Under the pieces are notes generated by a model. It saw nothing but the letters and a program-made list of their open reading frames with translations. It made no database searches and was not told the origin of the DNA. Below are positions 1 through 8,626 of a stretch of 22,941 nt of DNA, in pieces. Each line of letters starts with the position of its first letter. Position 1 is the first letter of the stretch. The position numbers and the translations under genes are program-made. Origin of the DNA: Hamiltosporidium magnivora (taxonomy: Eukaryota > Microsporidia > Dubosqiidae); assembly GCA_004325065.1 (NCBI GenBank), contig PITI01000094.1, positions 1-22,941 on the forward strand. The letters run 5' to 3'.

Positions 1-240
1 GGGTGTTAGTGATAAGGATATGTTAGAGGGTGTTATTTCAAAGTAGATCTAATTAAAGGGGTGTTAGTGATAAGGATATCTTAGAGGGTTTTAGTTTAAA
101 GTACCTGTAATTAAAGGGGTGTTATTATTAGTAATGTTGTTAAGAGGGTGTTAATATCAATACCGTGTTTAAAGGGTGTTTATATTCAAACTAATATTTA
201 AAGGGTGTTGGTATAAACTCCTTATTTAAAGGGTGTTAAC
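1..240. repeat. Degenerate 29-bp tandem repeat (minisatellite)
   Basis: Nine units each carry a core close to AAGGGTGTTA. The GGG (or equivalent) falls at about 1, 28, 59, 86, 117, 146, 174, 203 and 231, so spacing alternates 27/31 in the first part and settles to 28-29 later. Units 1-2 and 3-4 form a clear 58-bp higher-order repeat, with GTGTTAGTGATAAGGATAT shared at 60-78 and 2-20. The array probably continues left of the window. It is G-rich and C-poor on this strand, unlike the flanking DNA. No ORF runs through it. A subtelomeric or other satellite role is possible but not shown. Confidence 0.85.
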
Positions 241-778
241 TATTACACTGTTAATTCATTACTTAAAATCCATTGTTAAATCTAATTTTAAAGTAACTTA
301 TAAACCAATTAAAGCTTATCTTATCAAAATATATTCTAAAGATAAGATTATCAGTAAAAAGATTAAACCAATTAAGTTTTAGTGATATTTTATAAAAAAT
401 AGATAAAACAGAGAAAATATATTAAATTAATGGAATATAATTAGAATTATAACTAAGAAGTAATAAATTTAAAGAGTAATTTAAAATTAAGAAGATAATT
501 GAAATTAGGAGGTAATATATCTAAAGAGTTTCTTATATTTAAAGAGTAATTTATATTAAATCTTATCTTTTAAATTAAGTTTTTTAAAAATTGAGATTTT
601 AATTGGTCTTTTTACTATCATTTGTTTATCTTATCTAACAAAGTGATGCTATAATATAAATTAAATGATATATCAGATACCAGTAATAAAATATAAGATA
701 TATCAAAAGTAATATTTCTAAAACATGATTTGTTCAAAGATCTTAGAAAATACTAAAACCGAAAGAACAAAAAAGTGA
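241..778. promoter_or_regulatory. AT-rich upstream region of the E2 gene with clustered WGATAR motifs
   Basis: There is no coding signal. Nine matches to WGATAR on either strand begin at 316, 321, 340, 348, 401, 493, 563, 626 and 631. Two are overlapping tandem pairs (TTATCTTATCA at 316 and TTATCTTATCT at 626). An inverted repeat, CTTATCTT at 315-322 and AAGATAAG at 339-346, could form a short hairpin. GATA factors encoded 4 kb away could bind here, but this is inferred from motif matching alone in DNA whose composition favours such motifs. Confidence 0.3.
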
Positions 779-1222
779 ATGCCGCCGTATTTTCATAGAC
801 GATTACAGAAAGAAATAAAGACTCTGATAGAGGATCCATTAGAAAATATACGGTTAGTTGAATTTAAGGATATTCGTAATCTTAAGCTTGAGATAACAGG
901 ATCGTCAGGTACATTATATGAAGATGAAAAGTATATTCTGTCTGTAAAAATACCCGAATCGTATCCTATAGACTCACCAGAGGTAATCTTTAGCAATACG
1001 GTACCTTTAAATGAACATGTGTATTCCAACGGACATATATGTCTCTCCATACTTTATGATCAATGGTCACCTGCACTTACCATTAAATCAGTGTGTCTTA
1101 GTATTATATCTTTGCTTTCAAGTGCCAGAGCTAAAAAGAAACCAGCAAATGATAAATTATATTGTCGAATATCTCAAAATAGATCTCCAAAATCTTTTAA
1201 ATGGGAATATGAAAGTAATTAA
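779..1222 (+). CDS. UBE2W: UBE2W-like E2 ubiquitin-conjugating enzyme
   Basis: An intact 147-residue protein made of one UBC fold. UBE2W enzymes take ubiquitin from E1 as a thioester and, unusually, pass it to the alpha-amino group of flexible substrate N-termini. The active-site stretch HVYSNGHICLSIL (residues 80-92) puts the catalytic cysteine at 88. It is followed by WSPALTIKSVCLSIISLLSS (96-115), which is close to animal and fungal UBE2W. An early GTLYEDEKY (44-52) and YPIDSPEV (62-69) match the family core. The usual HPN tripeptide, HPH in human UBE2W, reads NEH at 78-80, which is unusual. The C-terminus (KWEYESN) is shorter than the human tail. The ATG at 779 fits the start of the E2 N-terminal helix. 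AATAAA lies at 1278-1283. No neighbour suggests an operon-like unit. Family assignment is firm; orthology is very likely. Confidence 0.93.
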   Translation: MPPYFHRRLQKEIKTLIEDPLENIRLVEFKDIRNLKLEITGSSGTLYEDEKYILSVKIPESYPIDSPEVIFSNTVPLNEHVYSNGHICLSILYDQWSPALTIKSVCLSIISLLSSARAKKKPANDKLYCRISQNRSPKSFKWEYESN

Positions 1223-2611
1223 AAATGTTTTAATCTTTGTAAATTAAATATATAAATTCTAACAATATGATTATATAAATAAATATAAATATGGGTTCTT
1301 TCATGATTCTAAAACGATTGGCTGTGGAAAATGCACAAAATAACTTCATTTAATCTCATTTAATTTGTTTAAGATTTTATTTAAATACAAAAATTAATTA
1401 AATTATTATCAAATATTTAGTATTATGATTAATATTTCAAAGGAATGGAATAATATTTGATAAAGAATAATTCTATATTTATGTCGTTTTACCTACAAAT
1501 ATCGTTTATTTAAATACTAAATTTAATCTAAATTTCTACCAAAAATTCATTCAATTAACAAAATTTGTGTTCAAAGAAATATTTTTACACTTTATAGTAA
1601 TTTAAATAAACAATATATTTAAAGTAAAACTCTTTCAAATATTTTCTAAAATACAATTTTGTTTCAAATTTTAGAAAGTGAAATTAAACTTTTTTTTAAA
1701 ATAAATAATCAAAAACATGAAAAATTTACTTTTTCTAATCTTTAAATTCATGATTGAAAATTTTTTGTAATTAAATTTGAGAAAAAAACTACTTTCAAAA
1801 ATAATTTGTTTATCAATTTGTTCCAAGGTTTACTAATTCTTTTTGGTGTTTACTAGTTCTTTCTAATATTAGAGTTTATTTTTAACTTACTTAAATTAAA
1901 TTTCTATATAAGTCCAATCCACCTTTTTCATAATTAATGTTTTGCAATATAAATCCAAAGATGAATGAATATTTAATTTCATTCTATAATAATGAACCAT
2001 TTATTCATAATAGAAGTGATATTATGATTAAGAAATATAGAAAGGTTTCTTTGTTATGTCTAGAATATAGGTTTATAATTAAAATATATACTAAATATCA
2101 AATTTGTTGAGAAAATATGCATGAATATAAATTTTATTATAGCAGTTTAGATTTACTGTTTATAATTTACTTTCCTCCTTCGATCTATAATCTATAAACG
2201 GCCAAACCTAAATATTATATTTATTATCAGTCAAACGGTTGATAAATATCACAACAATTCTTTATCAGAAGCCAATTTTGCATCATGTGATGTATTTTTT
2301 TTCCGTATTTTAATTTATACGAATATTTAAAGGTAAGAAATGAAACATTTTATTCCAAATCCATAGCAGAAATCAAATATCGAATTCTAAAGTTTTTTTA
2401 TATTTAATATAAATTAAGGTATTTCTTCGTAATAAACCCTCAATAATCTATCAAAACATTTTAAAATTTAGATTCTAAAGTATCCTTAAAAAATAATTGA
2501 TTTAGCATTTCGCTTAACCACTTTTCTATAAATTCATTTTAGATAAGAAAATAAATGAGATAAGACAAAAAAATTGTGTAAAATATATTTTACAAAGGTA
2601 TACTTCATACT
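1223..2611. other. Gene-free AT-rich stretch
   Basis: Beyond the probable AATAAA of the E2 gene at 1278-1283 I see no gene, RNA gene or clear repeat. All six frames are broken by frequent stops, and composition is close to pure A and T with homopolymer runs. Confidence 0.6.
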
Positions 2612-2700
2612 TCTATAGCTTGAAATTAGGTAAAGATCTTATTATAAATAAAATCTTTAAATAATTCCTTATGTGATGACTTGGAACGGTATTGTGATAA
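2612..2700 (+). mobile_element. Scrap of a non-LTR retrotransposon C-terminal region
   Basis: Bases 2670-2695 are identical over 26 bp to 16602-16627, which encodes YVMTWNGIV in the larger non-LTR relic of this window. The preceding bases (about 2625-2669) can be read, with indels, as the family stretch ending in L-A-N-E-L-G and I-Y-K just before that motif. The reading frame is broken and the similarity fades on both sides, so only a fragment remains. The exact ends are uncertain. Confidence 0.6.
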
Positions 2701-3150
2701 AAAACCAATAAAATAATAAATAAAAACAATATGTCATTGTTTTAAACAAAACATAAAAATTTGAATTAATTTAGAAAAATACAAAAGATTAGGATGATAT
2801 CGTTATAAAAAATTCGAAAGTAGAATCACAAGAACCAATCTAGTTTTACACACAGTAAGATCTGTAAGAAAAGCAAACATGAAAGATCTAAAGTGATAAA
2901 AAAGAATAGAAAATAAGCGAATATAAAGACATAATATTACATAAATATAACCCTGAGAATTTACAGCTAACGAAACATAAAATAGTGCTTCTAACGAAAG
3001 CACACAGAAGAGAAAAAAATTTACTATATTTACAACCGAGTTAATCTTATATGTTTAAACCTACTGTTTTCCTTTTTTATTTGAATCATCATCTGTTTTT
3101 CATAGAAGTATATAAACTTAATTATTTAAATTAAATAATGTTTAGATTAT
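2701..3150. other. Gene-free AT-rich stretch before repeat copy 1
   Basis: No gene-like ORF is present. A 66-codon open frame on the minus strand (3003-2803) has no recognisable motif and a composition explained by chance. Nothing else is seen. Confidence 0.5.
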
Positions 3151-3868
3151 TTGGTGGAGGGAAGTAACAAGATAAAAAAATTTCTGCTTAGCAATGATTG
3201 TGTGAAACTGATCGGAAGATCATTGTTTGGATTTTTGAGTGGAATAAAACCACACTACATCTTCGGTTGTTCCATTTTAGCGTGTTTGGGGGGAAGAGGT
3301 CTAAGAAATGCTGAAACTTTTTCTACAAATTTATTTGTAGTTTTTTATGTAACTAAATTACAGACCGCGGCCGAACTTGTAGGTAATTTCCGTTTCAAAA
3401 CATGGAAAACTAGCCTTACTCACTCGGATCAGAAGACTTAGCAGCTGGAAGATACAAAAGTAAAACCTTCTAAAACCAGGAAAGCTAAGATGCAGGTTAT
3501 TTCTGTTGGTATGACATTGCACTGTCTAGGAGGGCCCCATGTAAGCCTCTAAAATATATCTTAGCTAGAAGTTTATTGAGTTCTGAAAGTGTAGAGTAAG
3601 TGGGAATGCTGCATATTTTTAGAGAGGAACTCAGGGTGGAGTTCGAATTACGATCACATATCATGCAACAGATATCTACAAACTGCTGGCAACTTTCTCG
3701 CCTATTAATTGAGTTCTACATAGCTTTTAGGTAAAAGGTCTTGGGACTTAGGTATCACAGGGGGTACTGATAGAGTTTTAGGGTAGCAGCTATTTAATTA
3801 AACCTAGAACTGCGTTAATGTCATGAAAATATAACAATTGCTACTGTTTTAAAAAGATATGATATTTT
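3151..3868 (+). repeat. 720-bp dispersed repeat, copy 1
   Basis: Aligns end to end with 11071-11790 and, over its first 270 bases, with 22672-22941. All copies share landmarks such as TCTGCTT near the start, TTCGGTTGTTCCAT, TTATTTGTAGTTTTTTAT and TGTTGGTATGACATTGCAC; the two longer ones also share CCTAGAACTGCGTTAATG near the end. The block 3537-3615 matches copy 2 at 73 of 79 bases. It is clearly richer in G and C than its flanks. A 96-codon open frame here begins at TTG and is not kept in the other copies, so I do not call a gene. No terminal inverted repeats or clear target duplications are visible. A solo LTR, a non-autonomous element or a decayed repetitive RNA-type element are all possible. 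Confidence 0.88.
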
Positions 3869-4729
3869 TAAATTCAGAAATTGAGCATAACAAGTCTCTA
3901 ATTTATAATTTGGTTATCTGGATCTAATCTGTAGAATTTTACTTTATACTTTCTTTATCTTCCTCTAATCTTTTATATCTTAAATTAATACTTGGTTATC
4001 TCAATTTAATTTTCTTCTAAATCTTTCGGATAATTAATTCTATAACAAAATTTTATCTTAAAATAAATCTTATAATTTACTTTTGATTCATTGATTGTTA
4101 CAAATATAAATTGTTGTTAATTCAATGAATTTTTTTTTGAAATAAATTTTGTATTAAATTGTTTCATTAGAAAAACTAGGGGGTTAATTTTTACTATTTG
4201 TTTACTTGATAATTAACCTATAAATGTTAAAGGAAACGATGAGGCAAATATTCTTAACTTGTAATTTTATTTTCTTTCCAATCAATTTAATATACTTTAA
4301 TCTTTTTTAAAAATAATTTTTGATCATATATCTTCTTCGCATCTTTTCCTATTTTAATGCAAGAAATTAATTAAAAATTAATTAAAAATGAAACATATTT
4401 TATCAAGAATACTTAATTATCGAGAATAATGTTGATTAAAAGAGGAAAAGAACAAAATAAAAGAATAAAATAAATAATAATTGTTGGTATGAATGTTAAA
4501 AACAATATAAATACTTCTCCTATAAATCATTATGTCATTTTTATGTATATTACGTGGTATAAAACCGGCGAATTAATTAAATTGTAAATTTCTTAAAAAG
4601 GATATTTGTATAAAATCATTTAATTTTAAAATATTTTTTAGATTTTATTGGTAAAAAATATTTTACAACTTTTCTTATCAGTTTATCGTTTTTATATTCT
4701 TTAATAGAAAAATTGTATTCAGAATTAAG
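3869..4729. other. Gene-free upstream region of the first GATA gene
   Basis: AT-rich with no coding signal. It contains several TTATCT/TTATCA matches, the nearest to the gene at 4675-4680, and a small tandem of ATTAATTAAAA around 4367-4388. Core promoter elements cannot be distinguished from the AT background. Confidence 0.5.
4675..4680 (-). promoter_or_regulatory. Candidate GATA-factor site upstream of the GATA gene
   Basis: TTATCA (TGATAA on the minus strand) matches WGATAR and lies 49 bases before the ATG at 4730, followed by a near-match TTATCG. Fungal GATA factors often regulate themselves and each other through such sites. One six-base match in AT-rich DNA is weak evidence. Confidence 0.2.
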
Positions 4730-5917
4730 ATGCACAATGATGAAGAGAAAAAAAAACTGTACAGTCAATTTAAAGCGACACTGTGTACCGATGATTCCTT
4801 AATTAAAACGCGAGAGAGTAATTATATATGGCGAATCTGGGGATTATCAGACTTTAACCATGAAAGGTTTCTATCTGTTACCAATCTATCTACTGATTAT
4901 TTAAATCTTTTAGATAGATGCGATTTAATATTTGGTTATAGCAATATATGTGGAGCTAACAAAGGTTTTAGAAAAGAACGAATAATTGAGAACACAAACT
5001 TAAATAAAGACTTTGATGAGTTTTTTTTGAGAAATATAAAACAGAAGAATGAAAATAAGCCGAAAGATGACAGATTTGAATATAAACGAACTTTTATGTC
5101 AAAGATTCCAAAAAATAAAAACATTTTCAAATCAAACAAGAAGAATCTTACGAAAGCCGACGAGAGAAGTCTATTGAACCGAAAAAAGCAATACGAATCT
5201 GTTACGGCACATGAAAGTTTCTATAGATACCCTTCGTCCATCCAAGAGCCAGAAAAAAGCGATCCGGAATTTTCTTCACCGGCAAATAAATACACTGGTC
5301 CGAAAAATTATACAAGAATACATGTTGGTGACGACTATCCATATGGTAAAGACAGATATTGCCGTGAGAATTACGATCCTTACGTCTGTAACTATAAAGA
5401 TCAGCAATTTTCCGAAATGAACCAAGAAAGATTAAGAACTCATCGCGATATGGAAAGCGGATATTTATACAACAACACGGAACCAGGATACGAGCTCTAC
5501 AAACCCAACAGTAGATTTGGAGCGAATATTGATAAAGAAGAACAGCCATTCAATTTAAATGATGCTTGTACCGAATTCAATAAAAATTACTCGTCATGGT
5601 CACAATTATATTCTGCAATGAACAATATTGCAAATACCTCTCGACAAGGATCAGATTATTCGGTTCAACATAGAAGCTTTCCTCAAAAAATGTATTATAC
5701 ACCTACGGATGTGTCCTACCAACACGGAAATATTCCTATTTGTGCAAATTGTCAAACAAAAGAAACTTCATTGTGGAGAAGATTGAATGGAGAAGTTGTT
5801 TGTAATGCGTGTGGTTTATATTTTAAAATGCATGGCGTGAGAAGACCTATCACCTTGAAGACAAATTTTATAAAGAAAAGAAGACGCATTTCTAAAAGAA
5901 ATTCATCCTTGGAATAA
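4730..5917 (+). CDS. GATA-type zinc-finger transcription factor with AreA-like N-terminus
   Basis: A 395-residue nuclear DNA-binding protein expected to bind WGATAR sites. One GATA finger near the C-terminus has zinc ligands C338, C341, C358 and C361, then [16 protein letters not shown] and the basic tail [16 protein letters not shown], the layout of fungal AreA/Nit2/Gln3 fingers. The finger is C-X2-C-X16-C-X2-C, one residue shorter than the usual X17. Residues about 10-40, with LYSQFKATL then [12 protein letters not shown], resemble the short N-terminal motif of AreA-type nitrogen regulators (Pfam GATA_AreA, formerly DUF1752), whose core is ENL-[ST]-WR. Residues 100-330 are charged, Asn/Tyr-rich and probably disordered. 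The AATAAA at 5913-5918 overlaps the TAA stop. The gene converges on a second GATA gene 182 bp away. DNA-binding assignment is firm; a nitrogen-control role is inference. Confidence 0.93.
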   Translation: MHNDEEKKKLYSQFKATLCTDDSLIKTRESNYIWRIWGLSDFNHERFLSVTNLSTDYLNLLDRCDLIFGYSNICGANKGFRKERIIENTNLNKDFDEFFLRNIKQKNENKPKDDRFEYKRTFMSKIPKNKNIFKSNKKNLTKADERSLLNRKKQYESVTAHESFYRYPSSIQEPEKSDPEFSSPANKYTGPKNYTRIHVGDDYPYGKDRYCRENYDPYVCNYKDQQFSEMNQERLRTHRDMESGYLYNNTEPGYELYKPNSRFGANIDKEEQPFNLNDACTEFNKNYSSWSQLYSAMNNIANTSRQGSDYSVQHRSFPQKMYYTPTDVSYQHGNIPICANCQTKETSLWRRLNGEVVCNACGLYFKMHGVRRPITLKTNFIKKRRRISKRNSSLE

Positions 5918-6099
5918 AGTTAAAATATTTTGTTTCTTTTGTTTTTTGTTAGTTGATTGAAATTTTTAATTTTGTTTAATATATTTTGATTTTATTAATT
6001 TATCATAGAAACGATTTTTATAATGTAAAGATTAAAGATCGTTTATTTACATTTTGTTAACTCATATCTATCTAAATTATACAAATTTGCAATAAAATG
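5918..6099. other. Shared 3' region of the convergent GATA genes
   Basis: These 182 bases separate two stop codons facing each other. AATAAA for the plus-strand gene overlaps its stop (5913-5918). The minus-strand candidate (TTTATT on plus, 6042-6047) lies 53 bases past its stop. Overlapping convergent transcripts are therefore likely. Confidence 0.5.
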
Positions 6100-7536
6100 T
6101 TATCTTGGGGCTCGCTTTCTTCTTCTTATATTATCTGTTTTTAAAAAATTTGGTCTTCTTACTCCGTGCATTTTATAGTACAAACCGCACGCATTACAAA
6201 CAAACATTCCTTCAAATCTTCTCCATAAAGAAGTTTTTTCTGTTCCACAGTGAGCACATACATTTTTCTGTGTTTGCACAACAGTAGTTATTGGATTTCT
6301 TTGCATGGTAGGTATTTCTCTGTTTTTTTTTCTTTTTATGAGCCTACGAATTGCATCCCATTTTTCTATGGTATTAGGCATTCCAGATGAGGAAAACTGC
6401 GGTTCCATCTCACATTCCGAATCGTGCATATTCACATTCATATTCATACCCATGTTCATGGCCATATTCATACCCATATTCATAGGCCCGTTCTCTATTC
6501 CTGGTATGGGAATTGTAGGATTTCGAATCATTGGTAAATTAGTATAATTCATCTGTTGATGAATCAAATTAGGATTTCCAAAATTCATAAAATTTGTTGG
6601 AATATTATTACTCTTTGGAATCGACACCCCAGGCGTCAAAACAGTAGACGAGTCTTTCCTAAATCTATGCCGCATTTCTCGACTCACATGTCCTCTATTA
6701 TTAAAACTTGATATTGCACCTCTAAATCTAAAATCTAGAAGTATACTTTCGACCGCTCGCTGATCGATATGATTGCTGTCGAATTGCTGCATCATCTCAT
6801 AATTAGTATACTCTTGCTCCTTTATATTCTGTTTATTTAAGAAATTATTATTATTGTTATTGTTGTTTGGCTGAATGTTCATGTTGATTGTATTGTTTTG
6901 ATTAAAACAATTGTTTATTTTTTGTTCTATCGGTGAAAGATCTGCTTTATTTTTGAATAAATCTTGAACTTCCAGATCAGAGCAAATTTTGCTTGAAGTA
7001 GTATCATACAAACCATTTTTTGGCAATGAACTGAATTTTTTTTCTTCATTTGTTTCCAAAATATTTTCCAAAGTATCAATGTTGTCATTTGTCTCTTCTA
7101 CTATTTTTTCACTTTTCTGCTTATTTATTACTTCTTCTTTTACCTCTATATCCGACGGAGATAGATTATTTGTCCTATTATCAATTCTATTTTCTTCAGA
7201 GACTTTTTCATGAATAGAAAAGTTATTGAAATAAAAGTTTGCATCAAAATTTATTTTTGGAAATTCCTTTTCAAAATTTTGTATTTGTTTTTCACTTAAA
7301 GTTTCCCCGCCTGCACAAATATTTGTCTCATTATTTATTGAATATTTATTGTAAACAAAATGTTTAGATTCCAAATCCTTGCCATTCGAATTAACCATTT
7401 TAGTAAATTTTTTAAACATTTCAAGTTTTTCATTACTAATCTCTAGCCTTTCATTTGTTTTATTCGCTAATAGTTCTTTATCTATTTCTATCTCCTTCTT
7501 TGGCACAACTTTGTCGTTATCAAAGAAAAAAACCAT
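6100..7536 (-). CDS. GATA-type zinc-finger transcription factor with Asn/Met-rich region
   Basis: A 478-residue protein ending in one GATA finger with zinc ligands C427, C430, C447 and C450, then [16 protein letters not shown] and basic [15 protein letters not shown]. As in its neighbour the finger is C-X2-C-X16-C-X2-C. From TSLWRR onward the two fingers are very similar, so the genes are probably paralogues. Upstream lies a basic segment [12 protein letters not shown] (395-406). The N-terminal 350 residues are acidic and Lys/Glu/Asn-rich, with an eight-Asn run (224-231) and an alternating Met-Asn stretch (352-370). These look disordered and may serve activation or protein contacts. I see no AreA-like N-terminal motif, unlike the partner. 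The first in-frame ATG at 7536 is used. A TGATAA site lies about 106 bases upstream (7642-7647). Function as a sequence-specific regulator is firm; target genes are unknown. Confidence 0.92.
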   Translation of the reverse strand: MVFFFDNDKVVPKKEIEIDKELLANKTNERLEISNEKLEMFKKFTKMVNSNGKDLESKHFVYNKYSINNETNICAGGETLSEKQIQNFEKEFPKINFDANFYFNNFSIHEKVSEENRIDNRTNNLSPSDIEVKEEVINKQKSEKIVEETNDNIDTLENILETNEEKKFSSLPKNGLYDTTSSKICSDLEVQDLFKNKADLSPIEQKINNCFNQNNTINMNIQPNNNNNNNNFLNKQNIKEQEYTNYEMMQQFDSNHIDQRAVESILLDFRFRGAISSFNNRGHVSREMRHRFRKDSSTVLTPGVSIPKSNNIPTNFMNFGNPNLIHQQMNYTNLPMIRNPTIPIPGIENGPMNMGMNMAMNMGMNMNVNMHDSECEMEPQFSSSGMPNTIEKWDAIRRLIKRKKNREIPTMQRNPITTVVQTQKNVCAHCGTEKTSLWRRFEGMFVCNACGLYYKMHGVRRPNFLKTDNIRRRKRAPR

Positions 7537-8467
7537 TCGGTTTACTACAAAACAGTATATAAATAAACAAATCTATAAATCACCGTACTTGTTTTAATAT
7601 TTGTTTTAAGTTTTTCTACCAGCAAATTATTTCTGCTAAATTTATCATCTCATCTCCATCCATACATTCTAATCACTTGTCTACACCGATCTATACACGT
7701 CAATCACCTTGAAACAGTCTCTCGTACCAAATCACATACAAAAACGGCTTTTTTTTCTATCAAATAATTTTTATCTGAAACAATAATTAATTAATCATAA
7801 TTGCAACAGTTGTTATATCAACCAATTTCATATTGGATTGGAAAATCGGAACATGTTTCACTCAGAAGATAAGATATTTCAATAACTGCTAATTAATTCA
7901 CAACCATTTCTTATTTCTGTCCATAATTTGTCTGCTTATGACCCAATAAATATTTTCCAAATATTTATATTTCCGTTACATTGAAGGATTTCTAAAAATC
8001 TTTAATTTCTCAAATATATATGCAGCTACTAAAATTATTTGTTCACTAAAAATCAAACGAAATATTTATTCTTCAAAAAATACCTATAAAATAAAATCAT
8101 TCCATTTTTAAAAATAATCAATTTACATCTAAACATTCATTATCCACAAAAGAATCGAATTAAAAACACCGAAGAATTTTCATTTTCATCGGTTTTCATA
8201 AAATTTTTGATAAACTCATTTGTGAAAACGAAGAAAGAACTTTTTATGAAACCATTGATCAGCTTCTTGAATACGATTGCTCTGTTTTCATTTATTTTTA
8301 GCAACAAATGGTAGAAACTATGAATTTAATGAAAGATTTGTCTACGATTCACTCAAACAAATACAAGGCTTATAATCTATTAGTATATGAATAAAATTCA
8401 AATTTAGTTAAAGATTTGCATTCAATTTTATACATTCAAAAGTCTCAAAATTTGTACTTATGTAAAC
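7537..8467. other. Gene-free upstream region of the minus-strand GATA gene
   Basis: No ORF with coding character. Bases 7600-7760 are slightly richer in C than the flanks but show no motif I recognise. The WGATAR match at 7642-7647 (TTATCA on plus) is the only candidate regulatory site. Confidence 0.5.
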
Positions 8468-8626
8468 ACAAATTTATTAAAATATTTATTTTCTATTCGA
8501 TCTAAACGAAAAGAATTTCAAAATTTGTTAACAAACAGAGTACAAATTTATTAAAATATTTATTTTCTATTCGATCTAAACGAAAAGAATTTCAAAATTT
8601 GTTAACAAACAGAGTACAAATTTATT
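8468..8626. repeat. Perfect 74-bp tandem duplication
   Basis: A 74-bp unit starts at 8468 and again at 8542 with no mismatch, and the first 11 bases of a third copy follow at 8616. The unit begins ACAAATTTATTAAAATATTT and ends TTGTTAACAAACAGAGT. Perfect identity between copies in non-coding DNA points to a recent duplication. No ORF crosses it. Confidence 0.95.

Noticed and set aside
3151..3441. 96-codon open frame within dispersed repeat copy 1
   Set aside because: It begins at TTG, and copies 2 and 3 break the frame with indels and stops, so it is a chance opening inside the repeat.
3480..3620. Possible rRNA similarity (ATGACATTGCAC, GTGTAGAGTAAGTGGGAATG)
   Set aside because: The short resemblances to large-subunit rRNA occur in the wrong order and no longer rRNA block is found.
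3639..3655. GTTCGAATT resembling a tRNA B box in repeat copy 1
   Set aside because: No A box at a proper distance, no cloverleaf, and the motif is not kept in copy 2.
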